From NCBI GenBank assembly GCA_003604975.1, contig QZIR01000051.1, forward strand, positions 1 through 64,000: a stretch of DNA of 64,000 nt, written 5' to 3'. The position numbers and the translations under genes are program-made. This stretch comes from Desulforudis sp. (GTDB taxonomy: Bacteria; Bacillota; Desulfotomaculia; Desulfotomaculales; Desulforudaceae). This document shows positions 52,015 to 61,692 of this stretch, piece after piece; within the stretch, counting starts at the first letter, position 1; each line of letters starts with the position of its first letter. The notes below the pieces were generated by a model. That model saw nothing but the letters and a program-made list of their open reading frames with translations, was not told the origin of the DNA and searched no databases.

Positions 52015-53091
52015 TTATGCCCGAAATAGGTAGTTTTTTGGTGTTGTGGTCAACACTTCCGGCCCGTCGTCCCGCACCACGACCACATCCTCGATACGGA
52101 CGCCGCCCTTACCCGGAAGATAAATCCCCGGCTCGACCGTGACCACCATCCCTGCTTCCAGCACTTCCTCCGAGGAAGCACTTAGGTGAGGAGCTTCGTG
52201 TACGTTCAGACCAACGCCGTGACCAGTGCCGTGACCGAAGTACTCCCCGTACCCGGCGTCCTCGATCACTCCACGCGCGGCGGCATCAACTTCCGCCGCC
52301 CTGACCCCCGGCCGGACCTTGTCAATTCCCGCCTGTTGCGCCGCCAGAACCACCCGATAGATCTCCTCCTGCCATGTGGCCGGCTCTGCCTCAACCAGGA
52401 TGGTACGAGTGAAGTCCGAGGCATAACCTCCGTAGACCACCCCACAATCAAGGACCACCAGGTCGCCGCTCTCAATCGCCTTATCTGAGGCCACCCCGTG
52501 CGGCAGGGCCGCCCGTGTGCCAGAAGCGACGATGGTGTCGAAGGACATCCGCTCACCGCCGCGCTGGCGGAGGAAAGCTTCCAGGGCCAACGAGAAGTCC
52601 CTCTCCACCACCCCCGGTCGGATGGTCTCGCACAGTTGCGCAAAGGCCTCATCCACCATCAAAACACCTCGGTGAATGAGTTTGATTTCTTCATTATCCT
52701 TGACCGCACGCAGACGGTCCAGACCAGATTTGATGTCTTCCAGTTGAACCGGCGCCAGGGCTTCGGCCAGAGTACTGTAGAGGCGATAGGTCAGATGCGA
52801 CCCTTCAAAGCCGATCCTGGGGTATGACCGGAAGGCAATTATGTCCCGCAGGGTCTGGACCCAGGTCTTTTCCACCCGGACGATCTCAAAACCTGCACAC
52901 TCCCGGCCGGCCTGCTCCACATAGCGAAAATCGGTCAACAGCCGGTTTTCTTCGGCACTGATCAGGAGCACTCCGCTAGTCCCGGTAAAGCCACTCAGGT
53001 AGCGGCGATTCTCAGGGCTGGAGACAAGTACAGCGTCGACTCCGGCCTCTTTAATCGCCTGCCTTACTCGCTTCAGACGTTCCCCGTTCAC
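52015..53091 (-). CDS. Xaa-Pro peptidase (M24)
   Basis: A 358-residue aminopeptidase P/prolidase-like enzyme with a creatinase N-domain and a pita-bread C-domain. The dimetal ligands are visible in [44 protein letters not shown] and VRIEDVVVV. It cleaves before or after proline in peptides. The GTG start overlaps the aroQ stop (GTGA). Confidence 0.95.
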   Translation of the reverse strand: MNGERLKRVRQAIKEAGVDAVLVSSPENRRYLSGFTGTSGVLLISAEENRLLTDFRYVEQAGRECAGFEIVRVEKTWVQTLRDIIAFRSYPRIGFEGSHLTYRLYSTLAEALAPVQLEDIKSGLDRLRAVKDNEEIKLIHRGVLMVDEAFAQLCETIRPGVVERDFSLALEAFLRQRGGERMSFDTIVASGTRAALPHGVASDKAIESGDLVVLDCGVVYGGYASDFTRTILVEAEPATWQEEIYRVVLAAQQAGIDKVRPGVRAAEVDAAARGVIEDAGYGEYFGHGTGHGVGLNVHEAPHLSASSEEVLEAGMVVTVEPGIYLPGKGGVRIEDVVVVRDDGPEVLTTTPKNYLFRA

Positions 53092-53534
53092 GAACCCTCA
53101 CGCTCAAACGCCCTGGCCACAACTGCACGTAATCCAAGGAGATAGCTGTCCAGCCCCAGCCCGCTGATCTGACCCGCAGCAACCGGTGTGATTACCGAAT
53201 TCCGACGAAACTCCTCCCGGGCGTGGACATTTGAAAGGTGTACCTCGACAACAGGAAGGCCAACGGCTGCCACCGCATCCCGCAGGGCATAACTGTAATG
53301 TGTGAAGGCGGCAGGGTTGAACACCACGGCCCCCGCCTTGCGCCCCGCCTCGTGAAGTAGGTCAATCAGTTCGGCCTCGGCATTGGACTGGAAACACCGG
53401 ACATCCACACCCAGTTCGTCACCCAGCGCCACCAGCGCTCGGTTGATCTCTTCCAGGGTAAGCCGTCCATAGACGTCCGGTTCCCGGCTTCCTAAGAGGT
53501 TCAGGTTCGGACCATGTAACACGTATACCAGCAA
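53088..53534 (-). CDS. aroQ: 3-dehydroquinate dehydratase, type II
   Basis: A 148-residue shikimate-pathway enzyme. [18 protein letters not shown] holds the catalytic tyrosine, [16 protein letters not shown] the active-site loop and [17 protein letters not shown] the substrate-binding segment. TTG 8 nt after GGGAG. Confidence 0.97.
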   Translation of the reverse strand: MLVYVLHGPNLNLLGSREPDVYGRLTLEEINRALVALGDELGVDVRCFQSNAEAELIDLLHEAGRKAGAVVFNPAAFTHYSYALRDAVAAVGLPVVEVHLSNVHAREEFRRNSVITPVAAGQISGLGLDSYLLGLRAVVARAFEREGS

Positions 53535-53568
53535 GCAATCAACTCCCCTGTAAGACCGTCATTAAAGG

Positions 53569-53597
53569 GAAGTGTGAGGTCTTCTCACCTCTCACTT
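53569..53597. terminator. Terminator between pmbA and aroQ
   Basis: AAGTG-GAGGT and ACCTC-CACTT arms with a T/T mismatch around CTTCTC. It is downstream of pmbA on the minus strand, with only a weak T-run (TTTAAT) on that side and TTTTT on the plus side. Confidence 0.45.
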
Positions 53598-53661
53598 CTC
53601 GTTTTTACGTCCTCTGTCTTTTGAAAATATACTCTACTTGTCAGCATCAACAACCCTGTCT

Positions 53662-55011
53662 CTAGCTTCCGCTTACCATCATCTGTCTCACACGTACCGT
53701 GGGCGCACCCTTGCCGCCAAAGAACTGCAAATCACGGCCGACCGCGTCAATCTTCTTCAGTAGATCGGTAATATTCCCGGCAATCGCCATTCCGCGGACC
53801 GGGTAGGATATCCGGCCCTTTTCAATCCACAAGCCGGAGGCTCCGACCGAGAAATCACCGGAAATCGGGTTGGCGGTGTGCATCCCCATTACCTCGGTTA
53901 CCAGGAGTCCGAAATCCAACTCATCGAGCAGATGTTCCGGCTCCGCCTGGCCTGGCGCCAGAAAGAGGTTTGTGGTCCCGACCTCCGGAGCCCCCTTGAA
54001 GGACCCGCGCACCCCGTTTCCTGTGGAAACAGTACCGTCCTTGGCCGCAGTGTAAGTATTATGCAGAAAGCCGTTCAGCACCCCGTTCTCAATCAGTACC
54101 GTCCGTGAGGTCGGTACCCCCTCCCCGTCACACGGACCGGAATTGATGCCTCCAGGCAGGGTCCCGTCGTCCACTATGGTAACCAGGTCAGACGCCACCG
54201 TATCACCCACCCGTCCCGCAAACAAGGAACGACCCTTCTGTACCGCCTCTCCGGTAAGCGCCGGGGCCAGCACCCCGAGCAGGCTCACAACGACGTAGGG
54301 CTCTAGGATCAGGGACGTTTCCTGGCTGCCGTGCTGACGGGCCCCAAGCATCCGAACCGCCCGGTAGGCTGCTTGGCGGCCCACCTCTTCCGGATCCAGT
54401 TCCGCGAACTTGAGGCGGAAATCCAGCGCAAATCCGGTCTGGCTCTCCCCGTCCGACCCGGCGGTAAGCGCCGTATATACTCCGCAGGCCCCGCCATGGT
54501 AGCCAAAGGCCAGGCCCTTGCTGTTAGCGATGGCCACCTCCACAACGCCGTCCTGGTAGGTTGAGCTTTCAATCACCTCAATACAGGGATCGAAGGCGCG
54601 CGCCGCCTGTTCCATACGCCTGGCCAGATCAATCTTCTCTTCGACACTGCGTCCGAGGAGATCCGGATCCAGGGTATCCACGTCGGGATACGATCCGGGG
54701 ACATCGGGAAGACGCAGGTACTCATCCGGCTCGGTCTGCCTGGCGTTGGCTACCGCCCGCCGAACCGTGTCCGAGACCCCCTCCGTGCTAAATTCCGTGG
54801 TGTAGGCAAAACCCATCTGATTACCGCAGAACACCCGCAGGCCGATTCCGTGTTCATCCGCGCTCTTGATGGTTTCAATCGTACCGTCCCGGACATCGAT
54901 TTCGATGTCACGTCCCTTTTTAACGTAGGCCTCGGCCATGGTGACCCCAGATGTGGACACGGCCTTCTCCACTGCATCACGCGCAATATCCAGCAAGCTT
55001 CTCTCACTCAT
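53662..55011 (-). CDS. pmbA: TldE/PmbA metalloprotease-partner subunit
   Basis: A 449-residue TldD/PmbA-family protein, the subunit lacking the HExxxH motif. VRDGTIETIKSADEHGIGLRVFCGNQMGFAYT and GDFSVGASGLWIEKGRISYPVRGMAIAGN are typical. With TldD it forms a heterodimer that degrades unfolded peptides and matures some ribosomal peptides. ATG start 11 nt past AAGGAAG. It follows tldD. Confidence 0.94.
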   Translation of the reverse strand: MSERSLLDIARDAVEKAVSTSGVTMAEAYVKKGRDIEIDVRDGTIETIKSADEHGIGLRVFCGNQMGFAYTTEFSTEGVSDTVRRAVANARQTEPDEYLRLPDVPGSYPDVDTLDPDLLGRSVEEKIDLARRMEQAARAFDPCIEVIESSTYQDGVVEVAIANSKGLAFGYHGGACGVYTALTAGSDGESQTGFALDFRLKFAELDPEEVGRQAAYRAVRMLGARQHGSQETSLILEPYVVVSLLGVLAPALTGEAVQKGRSLFAGRVGDTVASDLVTIVDDGTLPGGINSGPCDGEGVPTSRTVLIENGVLNGFLHNTYTAAKDGTVSTGNGVRGSFKGAPEVGTTNLFLAPGQAEPEHLLDELDFGLLVTEVMGMHTANPISGDFSVGASGLWIEKGRISYPVRGMAIAGNITDLLKKIDAVGRDLQFFGGKGAPTVRVRQMMVSGS

Positions 55012-55195
55012 GTGTGCAATTGCTTCCTTTCACGTACCTTGGCGCAAGCCTTCTGGTTCTATTATGTCTCAACAACCTACGCGTGACACTCCCAATCCCC
55101 TAAGGGGATGGCAATTCCCGCGCTGTTGCCTTTACATTTACGTTCGCCGCAAAACCTCAAAAACCCTGCAAATGGAAAGCCCCCGCCATAAACTA

Positions 55196-55218
55196 AAGGA
55201 ACGGTAAAACCGTTCCTT
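55196..55218 (-). terminator. Hairpin terminator after tldD
   Basis: AAGGAACGGT and ACCGTTCCTT pair perfectly over a 3-nt loop, 22 nt past the tldD stop. The T-tract is short. The rest of the 55012-55240 gap holds only the palindrome ATCCCCTAAGGGGAT near 55094. Confidence 0.65.
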
Positions 55219-55240
55219 CACTTAACGCCAGCCCCGCTTT

Positions 55241-56701
55241 TTAGACTCTTCGAATACGGGGGGACTTCGTCACCTCGGCGTTCGTCTTGCCCCTCATCCT
55301 GGTGCCGCCCACGCTGATCGGCAGGTCTTCTTCCTTGTCCCCGGCAAAGAGCAGTGTAGGCTGGGCATCGCTTACCGGTACACCCTGACCTTCCTTGCCG
55401 CAGGTTCCGATAGTAAAGCCCAGGTCACTCCCCACTCCGGATACCCGCCGCAGGACTTCGGGTCCATTCCCGGTCAGGGTAGCGCCACGGATCATCGGCC
55501 CGACATCCCCGTCCTGAATCAAGTAACCCTCTGCAACCTCAAAGACAAAATCCCCTGTGGTCGTATTGACCTGTCCGCCTCCCATCTTCCGCACCAGGAC
55601 TCCTTCCCGGACGTCCCTGATCATCTCTTCCGGATTGGCCTTTCCGGGGGCAATATAGGTGTTGGCCATCCTAGGCACCGGTTTGTGCTGGTAGGACTCA
55701 CGCCGGCCGTGGCCGTTGGAATCCCGTTCTTCCTTACGGGCCGTGAGTCGGTCGTAAAGGAACTCGGTCAAAACCCCATCCTTGATCAGGGTTACCGGTC
55801 GTGACGGCACCCCTTCATCGTCAAAGGCATAGGAGCCATAACGGTCGGGTAGTGTAGAGTCGTCAATGACGGTCACCGAGGCGTCGGCTACCGGTTCACC
55901 GGGCTTGCCGGAATAGACTGAAAGCCCCTTCTGCACCAGGTCAGCTTCCAGTCCGTGTCCGCAGGCCTCGTGCACCATCGTCCCCCCGGCTTCGCCGGCC
56001 AGCACTACCGGCATCTTGCCGGACGGCGCGGGCTCGGCATCGAGGAGGCTCTTGGCCCTTTGGGCCGCGTTGGCGGCCATCTGCGTCGGATCGTACACTT
56101 TGAACAGCTCAAAACCGGTAACGGTGCCTGCGGCTTCATATCCGGTCTGGATCACATCGCCCTTGGCTGCCACCGCGTTCACCAGGAAGCGGGTGCGTAC
56201 CCGGCGATCCTCAACGTACACCCCTTCGCTGTTCCCGATGGTCACTTCCTGCACTACGTCACCGTAACCGACCATTACCTGTTTAATCGTGTCACGGTCT
56301 ACGGCACGGGCGGCCCGGTCCGCCTGCTGCAACATATCGACCTTATGCTCGGCGGTCACCGCGTCCGGCGGTTCGGATACCGGAAACTCAACCGTCGGGC
56401 GCAGGGTCCGCAGGTCAAAGGTCCGCTCCTGACTACCGTTGCCCAAGGCCCGCGCCACTACCTCCGCCGAACGGAGCAGCCCTTCCCGGCTTAAATCGTT
56501 CGTATGCGCGTAGGCGGTCGATTCCCCGGAGATGACCCGGATTCCGGCGCCAATGTCGCTTCCCGACTGCATCCGCTCGATCTTGCCGTCCTCCAAGCCG
56601 ATACCCGTAACCCGCTTGTTTTCAATAAAGACATCGGCGAAGTCGCCACCCCTGGACAGGGCGGCAGACAGGATCTCTTCCATAAGGTCTTTTGATATCA
56701 A
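55241..56701 (-). CDS. tldD: TldD metalloprotease
   Basis: A 486-residue subunit carrying the zinc site: VHEACGHGLEAD contains HExxxH. The N-terminal domain (FADVFIENKRVTGIGLEDGKIERMQSG) and the C-terminal barrel (TTGDFVFEVAEGYLIQDGDVG, FTIGTCGKEGQGVPVSDAQPTLLF) are intact. The TTG start is 8 nt behind GGAGGG. It pairs with PmbA downstream. Confidence 0.95.
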   Translation of the reverse strand: MISKDLMEEILSAALSRGGDFADVFIENKRVTGIGLEDGKIERMQSGSDIGAGIRVISGESTAYAHTNDLSREGLLRSAEVVARALGNGSQERTFDLRTLRPTVEFPVSEPPDAVTAEHKVDMLQQADRAARAVDRDTIKQVMVGYGDVVQEVTIGNSEGVYVEDRRVRTRFLVNAVAAKGDVIQTGYEAAGTVTGFELFKVYDPTQMAANAAQRAKSLLDAEPAPSGKMPVVLAGEAGGTMVHEACGHGLEADLVQKGLSVYSGKPGEPVADASVTVIDDSTLPDRYGSYAFDDEGVPSRPVTLIKDGVLTEFLYDRLTARKEERDSNGHGRRESYQHKPVPRMANTYIAPGKANPEEMIRDVREGVLVRKMGGGQVNTTTGDFVFEVAEGYLIQDGDVGPMIRGATLTGNGPEVLRRVSGVGSDLGFTIGTCGKEGQGVPVSDAQPTLLFAGDKEEDLPISVGGTRMRGKTNAEVTKSPRIRRV

Positions 56702-56741
56702 GACAGAATCCCTCCAGCAGGTACCAATGACTTAGTTTTCT

Positions 56742-57482
56742 TCACTGTTCGTCCATTATATACGAAATCTCATCCGGAATACTACCAGTTGTTACCTCTG
56801 TCGTTTCCGACTCCGCCTCTGGATCTGACAAGGTTGCTGTTTCGGAACGCCCGTAGGCCTTAAAAATGTCGATACGATCAGGCGGCGCCAGCATTGCAGG
56901 GCTCACAGCCGGACCGGCATAAGCGTGGTTATGTATTTGCACGACCACGATCTCAGCGCGCACTCCGTCATCGGTGCTGGAAATGACCAGTCGCCGTACC
57001 TCCGCCCGGAAAGGATCGTTTTCCAGCCCGCGTAGTACTGCCCTTATTCCGGGGTATGGCCCCTCTAGGGTAAGTTCAAGGGCTCCTGTTTCCGATGCCC
57101 GACTGTCCGTTGTCTTAATGGGGCGATAACCGGAAACCGCCACCTTATTTTCGTGGCTCAGCCGATTCAGGGCTTCCACACTGGCACCGGTAAAGAGACT
57201 GCATCCCGCCAGTTTGTCAACAGGCTCCGGCCCTATAGTTGTTACGGCCGCAGGTCGTTCAGGGTTGGCAACGGCGTGTGCCGCTGATGCCACCTCGGCG
57301 TTAACTATTCCTACGGAATTCTCAAGTTCGCGGTAATAATTGTACTGCGGGACCAATACCAGGGCGGCAACCATGACTAAACCCACCCACGCGATCAGGT
57401 CGAAACGGGTTGGTCTGTCCACCATCGTACTGGGAAACAGAGACAACCTACGAGGATAACCAAGCCAAAACGGTAAACGCAA
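56742..57482 (-). CDS. pilO: Type IV pilus assembly protein PilO-like
   Basis: A 246-residue inner-membrane protein. One transmembrane span (IAWVGLVMVAALVLVPQYNYY) is followed by a periplasmic coiled coil and a ferredoxin-like domain (GALELTLEGPYPGIRAVLRGLE). It aligns the pilus platform with PilM and PilN. TTG at 57482 has AGGAGG 9 nt upstream, inside pilN (35-nt overlap). Sequence similarity is weak; the call leans on operon position. Confidence 0.78.
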   Translation of the reverse strand: MRLPFWLGYPRRLSLFPSTMVDRPTRFDLIAWVGLVMVAALVLVPQYNYYRELENSVGIVNAEVASAAHAVANPERPAAVTTIGPEPVDKLAGCSLFTGASVEALNRLSHENKVAVSGYRPIKTTDSRASETGALELTLEGPYPGIRAVLRGLENDPFRAEVRRLVISSTDDGVRAEIVVVQIHNHAYAGPAVSPAMLAPPDRIDIFKAYGRSETATLSDPEAESETTEVTTGSIPDEISYIMDEQ

Positions 57483-58029
57483 TGTCCCCGTCCTCCTGCC
57501 TGTAAAAATTCTCCAGTTCTACCAACCGGTAGTGACCCGAATTCTCCAAAGCCCCCAGGATCAAACCGATAGAGGCCACCGTCTCGCAAAGGCCTTCAAT
57601 TCTGATTAGCTCCGGGCGTTCTGACGGTATCCCCGCCGATACATCCGCAATCCCTGACCGGGACGTGGCCGAGACGGTGAGAGTAGTCAGCCAGACATCC
57701 GACGGTATACTGTCATCCAGCCCGTCCAGCAAGGCGTGGATAGGCCACGATTCTCCAGCCGAACCTGGCGCCTGGGCCGGCTCTCCGGGTTGCTGCACGG
57801 CGTCCGGTACCGTCTCCTCTATTTCGCCCAGGGATTCCATCAGAGCGTTCATCCGTTCCAGGCCCATTGAAACCTCGTTTTCCAGCTGCCTGGCCTCGAT
57901 CGACAGATAGATGCCGGCGCAGAGGAACAGTAGAAACCCGTAGAGCAGCAAGCGCCCGGCCAGAAAGGCTCCGGCCCCTGTGGTGGATGGGTACCTTAAA
58001 TCCCTGGGTAGAAGATTCATTCCGTTCAT
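57448..58029 (-). CDS. pilN: Type IV pilus assembly protein PilN
   Basis: A 193-residue protein. The N-terminus NLLPRDLR is the conserved motif that docks into PilM. A transmembrane span (LLLYGFLLFLCAGIYLSI) and a periplasmic domain follow (DVWLTTLTV, IRIEGLCETVASIGLIL). ATG overlaps the pilM stop (ATGA). Confidence 0.88.
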   Translation of the reverse strand: MNGMNLLPRDLRYPSTTGAGAFLAGRLLLYGFLLFLCAGIYLSIEARQLENEVSMGLERMNALMESLGEIEETVPDAVQQPGEPAQAPGSAGESWPIHALLDGLDDSIPSDVWLTTLTVSATSRSGIADVSAGIPSERPELIRIEGLCETVASIGLILGALENSGHYRLVELENFYRQEDGDIAFTVLAWLSS

Positions 58030-58976
58030 CCTTGACAGTCCTCTTTCAGAGTCAGTCCAAGGGCCGGGCCGTATCCCGGATCCAGATCCGGGCTCCAGAG
58101 GGGGTGCCCGTCCAGCCACTCGGGTCTACGGCTGTACACTCTAACCCCCAGCTTCCGAGTCAGACCGGCACATATCCCGGCAACGTCACTTGAGCCAATG
58201 ACTATGAGGCTATCCGGGTCTGCTCCGAGTTGGCACTTGCGGTACCACAGAAGCGAACGCTCGACTTCCTCGAGTAGATAGCCATTCTCATCCAAACCTT
58301 CTTCATCCTCGTTTCTCCAACCAACCAGCGCCCGGGCGTAGCACAGCCGGTGGTCTTCAAAAACAGCCAGGTCCGCCGTGCCCTCGTCCAGGAAAAGCAC
58401 CCCGAAGGATTGCGGTGCAGCGAACCGTTTGGGGTCAGCACCGAATAGAAAACGCCAGAAGGCTACCGTACGTAACTCCACCGCGATCAGCCGTAAACCG
58501 GCATCCTCAAAGGCGGCGTAAAGAGCCAGGATCTCCTCATGCGGTACCGCCGCAACAATGTACCGTTGCCGGTTACCCCGGTCGGAATGTGGATCATCCC
58601 CAAGCCTCACGTAACCAAAGGTGGCGCCATCGTCCATGCCCGGAATCAAACGCGGCAACTGGTAGTAAATAGCCGCTTCCGCTTCTCTGGCGCCCATCGG
58701 TGGTAGGCTTGTCTGCCTGATGGTAACCTTACTGCTCTCCACCGTGGCGGCGGCAGCGGAACGCCGGGGCAGCTCTTCGGCCGCTTCCTTCAGAGCCTGT
58801 CCAAGGGGGAGCTGTCTATAACCGTCTCCTGCGGAGAATGGAATCCTGGCCAGCATCGGCTCATTAGTCGCTAGCCCCCGCCGCCCGAGGCTGGCGACCC
58901 GGATTTCCCGACGCCTTACATCCACCCCTACAGTAATTCCACGCTTTTTCGGTGTAGGCCGTAAACCACGTATCAA
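58026..58976 (-). CDS. pilM: Type IV pilus assembly protein PilM
   Basis: A 316-residue actin-like cytoplasmic ATPase. GITVGVDVRRREIRVASLG is the phosphate-1 region. AEAAIYYQLPRLIP, GVLFLDEGTADLAVFED and LIVIGSSDVAG are the other actin-fold elements. It recruits PilN. Overlaps the upstream pilX-like gene by 4 nt. Confidence 0.87.
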   Translation of the reverse strand: MIRGLRPTPKKRGITVGVDVRRREIRVASLGRRGLATNEPMLARIPFSAGDGYRQLPLGQALKEAAEELPRRSAAAATVESSKVTIRQTSLPPMGAREAEAAIYYQLPRLIPGMDDGATFGYVRLGDDPHSDRGNRQRYIVAAVPHEEILALYAAFEDAGLRLIAVELRTVAFWRFLFGADPKRFAAPQSFGVLFLDEGTADLAVFEDHRLCYARALVGWRNEDEEGLDENGYLLEEVERSLLWYRKCQLGADPDSLIVIGSSDVAGICAGLTRKLGVRVYSRRPEWLDGHPLWSPDLDPGYGPALGLTLKEDCQG

Positions 58977-59902
58977 AAGATGCTCCTGTCTTTCCAGTAC
59001 TTAACCTTCATCCCCCGGGTAAACACGGGCAATGCTCGATCCGGGCAATCGGCGTCAACCGTAATCCGGCTTTCTGGTCCCGCATAAAGCCTGTTGGCCA
59101 CCAGACCCCCGGTTAGGTGTGCCCCTTTTTCAAGGCGAACCTCACCACCGGCCACGATCAGGGCCCATACCCGGTTATCCGGCCTAATCTGTACATTCCC
59201 CGGGGTTATAAAGACGGCACATCCCTCGTCAAGGCGGAAGTCACTCTCAAAGGTGACGTCCCCGGACGCAAAAAAGATGGCCTTCACCGGATATGCACCA
59301 CCGTACACCCGCAGGGCGCCGTTAAAGAAGTACAGCCCGGGTTTGGATACACCAGTGATTTGCGCGTCTCCCTCGGTAACCGTATCGGCCCGGTTACGCA
59401 GCCACCCTGCCGATATCTCCGGTACATTTCCGATTCGATAGGAAGCTACAGGGGAGGCCTCGGGGTCAATCTCGGGCTCCTCAGACACAACGATCCCATC
59501 TTCAAACCGTACCGGGGCATAAAGATCAGCCCGAAACGTCACGTTTCTGTTCGCGTTTTTGTATGTCCCCCTGGACTCCAGGGTCAGCTCAGTCGCCATC
59601 GGAAGGGGTCTCCGGTAACCTTCAACCCGTAAGGAACCCTCAGGCATCAGCCTGTTGATTAATACTCCTTTGGATTCCGGCACGCCGGAGAGGATGGTCC
59701 AATCCTGGTATACTCCAGCCAGGATTCCTTCGATTCCGTCCTCTGCCACATAGTAGGCCTGCATCCGGTCTGCATAGTAGTGAGCGGCCTTCTTTTGCGC
59801 AAAGGCCAGGATAACGACCGTCATCCCCAGTAGGGAAACGATGGCGATTGAGACGGCGACCAGAAGTGCCGCCTGCCCCCGCGATTCTCGCCACCTATTC
59901 AC
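58973..59902 (-). CDS. PilX-like pilus assembly protein
   Basis: A 309-residue protein. An N-terminal hydrophobic segment (GQAALLVAVSIAIVSLLGMTVVILAFA) typical of PilX/minor pilin-like proteins is followed by a beta-rich region with repeated 'VTFESDFRLDEG', 'VQIRPDNRVWALIVAGG', 'EVRLEKGAHLTGG' strands resembling a polymer-forming or bactofilin-type solenoid. The substrate is unknown. GTG at 59902 overlaps the previous stop. Confidence 0.65.
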   Translation of the reverse strand: MNRWRESRGQAALLVAVSIAIVSLLGMTVVILAFAQKKAAHYYADRMQAYYVAEDGIEGILAGVYQDWTILSGVPESKGVLINRLMPEGSLRVEGYRRPLPMATELTLESRGTYKNANRNVTFRADLYAPVRFEDGIVVSEEPEIDPEASPVASYRIGNVPEISAGWLRNRADTVTEGDAQITGVSKPGLYFFNGALRVYGGAYPVKAIFFASGDVTFESDFRLDEGCAVFITPGNVQIRPDNRVWALIVAGGEVRLEKGAHLTGGLVANRLYAGPESRITVDADCPDRALPVFTRGMKVKYWKDRSIF

Positions 59903-60356
59903 CGGACGCACGTACCCAAACCGTGGTTTCCAGAGCAACCGGCTCTCCTGTCCGGTGCCCTCCCTCCAGGCGTAGGGTCACGACACCACTTTCCGGTTCA
60001 CGTGTAATCATCATCAAGTCAATCTGATTCACCACGGCGTTGGAGACCCAGTTGGACATTCGCAGGAGCTGGTTTCCCGCCGGGTCGAAATAGTATTTGA
60101 CATGTTTCCCGGAGGCGTCTTCAATCACGATTTCGTTTGATTTACAGCTGCGTATCCTGCTTGCCGAACGAACCTCGCGGGTCATGCGGTCCAGTCCGAT
60201 ACGCAGGTTATCCTGGACTTCCAGTGACGCACCTTCAGTACGCCAGAAGACAATCCCCTGCTGATAGACGGTCAACACCCCGCAAAGAAGCAGGCTGGTA
60301 ACCAGGGTCGCCACCAGGATCTCGATTAAGGTAAAACCCTGATCCACACACCTCAC
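59895..60356 (-). CDS. Prepilin (PilW-like minor pilin)
   Basis: A 153-residue type IV pilin-like protein. The prepilin peptidase site QGFTLIEILVATLV (cut after Gly, before Phe; Glu+5 present) is followed by a C-terminal head with a beta sheet. PilW-like by gene order and size. Confidence 0.82.
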   Translation of the reverse strand: MRCVDQGFTLIEILVATLVTSLLLCGVLTVYQQGIVFWRTEGASLEVQDNLRIGLDRMTREVRSASRIRSCKSNEIVIEDASGKHVKYYFDPAGNQLLRMSNWVSNAVVNQIDLMMITREPESGVVTLRLEGGHRTGEPVALETTVWVRASGE

Positions 60357-60733
60357 CGTCTGGCCCTCCGCGCCTGCAAGACAAAGACATCATCATCTCC
60401 GACACCGAGGCGCTGTACGGTTATCTTTACCTCAACCAGATCTGGGCCCACCTCAGCTACCTCCACCTTGCGTGTGTATTCCTCAAACGGTGCCTCAAAG
60501 TTCCTGTAATCCGCGTTGGCCAGTGAACGAAAGGGCGCCCGCTTGAGCCTTTCCATTTCTCCCTGGGCTAGGCTGGTCGCCGTGACATGGACCCATCCGG
60601 CGGCCGATACCCTTGCCCCCTTTGCGAAGAGCCCCAGCAACGGGACGAGCGCGATCGAAAGGATCAGGGTAGCAACCAGCACTTCGACCAGGGTAAACCC
60701 CCGGGACTTCCTGACCACCTGGATTTTCACCAC
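60353..60733 (-). CDS. Prepilin (PilV-like minor pilin)
   Basis: A 126-residue protein. SRGFTLVEVLVATLILSIALVPLLGLF is the class III signal and helix. The C-terminal head is short (EVKITVQRLGVGDDDVFVLQARR). Minor pilin of the same operon; overlaps its neighbours by 4 and 7 nt. Confidence 0.82.
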   Translation of the reverse strand: MVKIQVVRKSRGFTLVEVLVATLILSIALVPLLGLFAKGARVSAAGWVHVTATSLAQGEMERLKRAPFRSLANADYRNFEAPFEEYTRKVEVAEVGPDLVEVKITVQRLGVGDDDVFVLQARRARR

Positions 60734-61206
60734 CTATTCTGCGTACGCACCCGCCCGGTTACCGGCTTAACAATCACCCTGCTCTCCAGGCCGGTCATAC
60801 GGTCCGTCAGGATCACGGTACCGCCCCCGGGTTGCGGGGCTACGCTGCCCGAGTTAAAGTAGACCCGCTCCCGGCTACTCCCGAAAACAGAGGCGGTGAT
60901 GTAGAGGTTACCGGGTAAGCGCACAGTCTTTAGGATGTGTGGGCCACAGTTTACGGTGTACCGTTCGGCGTAGAAATGGAAGCGGTACTCCTCATTGTTT
61001 TCCTTGTTCAAGACTATTTCCTGGACATCGCGGATATCGGCAGCCAGCAGCCGGGCCGTCGTGTCCAACTGGTAGCGGCTCAGGCTGGTACCGAACCGCG
61101 GCAGGGTGAGGGCGCCCAGAATCCCGATGATCAGGACCACCACCAGCAACTCCACTAGGGTAAACCCAGCGCTTCTGCCCAGGAACCTGGTGGCTGGATA
61201 TCTCAT
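60727..61206 (-). CDS. Prepilin (GspH/FimT-like)
   Basis: A 159-residue pilin-like protein. SAGFTLVELLVVVLIIGILGALTLP is the methylation-site helix, and the rest resembles GspH/FimT pseudopilins (RLLAADIRDVQEIVLNKEN, YFNSGSVAPQPGGGTVILTD). The ATG overlaps the preceding stop (TAATG). Confidence 0.85.
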   Translation of the reverse strand: MRYPATRFLGRSAGFTLVELLVVVLIIGILGALTLPRFGTSLSRYQLDTTARLLAADIRDVQEIVLNKENNEEYRFHFYAERYTVNCGPHILKTVRLPGNLYITASVFGSSRERVYFNSGSVAPQPGGGTVILTDRMTGLESRVIVKPVTGRVRTQNRW

Positions 61207-61679
61207 TATGATCCTGAGCCTGCCGGTGCTGCTGTCTTTACATACGACTCACTGGACCCTGTCCAGCCGTCTATTAACGATCCAAAAGTGCCCGTGAGAG
61301 GGTCCTTTTTCTCGGTCACGTACCAATCGCTCCCGGTCGAAGCCACCACAAACCTGTCCTTGGTTGTATTGACGTAGTACTTGTACGGCTTGTCCCAGGG
61401 ATCCTTGATACCATCTCCGTCCTCTGTCCAGTCAATTCCATACTCTACCAATACGGTCTTTACCTTGTCGGTTGCTGGAAACCCATCGGCCGGGTGTTCC
61501 ACCTTGTTGATCTCGAGTGCGGCCTTAATCGCCTTGAGATCAGCCTGTGCCACCGACGCCCGTGCCTTTTCCGGCTGGCTGGCATACTTCGGCACAATAA
61601 GCGCACCTAGGATCCCGATCATCAGGACCACCACCAACAGTTCCACCAGTGTAAACCCGCTTTCCCGCTTTACCCTCAC
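61206..61679 (-). CDS. Major pilin-like prepilin (GspG/PilA type)
   Basis: A 157-residue protein. SGFTLVELLVVVLMIGILGALIVP, then KYASQPEKARASVAQADLKAIKAALE and the pseudopilin-like DPWDKPYKYYV loop that in GspG binds calcium. Likely the main pilus subunit of the operon. GTG at 61679 has GGAGAG 8-9 nt upstream, overlapping the pilC stop. Confidence 0.85.
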   Translation of the reverse strand: MRVKRESGFTLVELLVVVLMIGILGALIVPKYASQPEKARASVAQADLKAIKAALEINKVEHPADGFPATDKVKTVLVEYGIDWTEDGDGIKDPWDKPYKYYVNTTKDRFVVASTGSDWYVTEKKDPLTGTFGSLIDGWTGSSESYVKTAAPAGSGS

Positions 61680-61692
61680 GACTCCATCTCTC

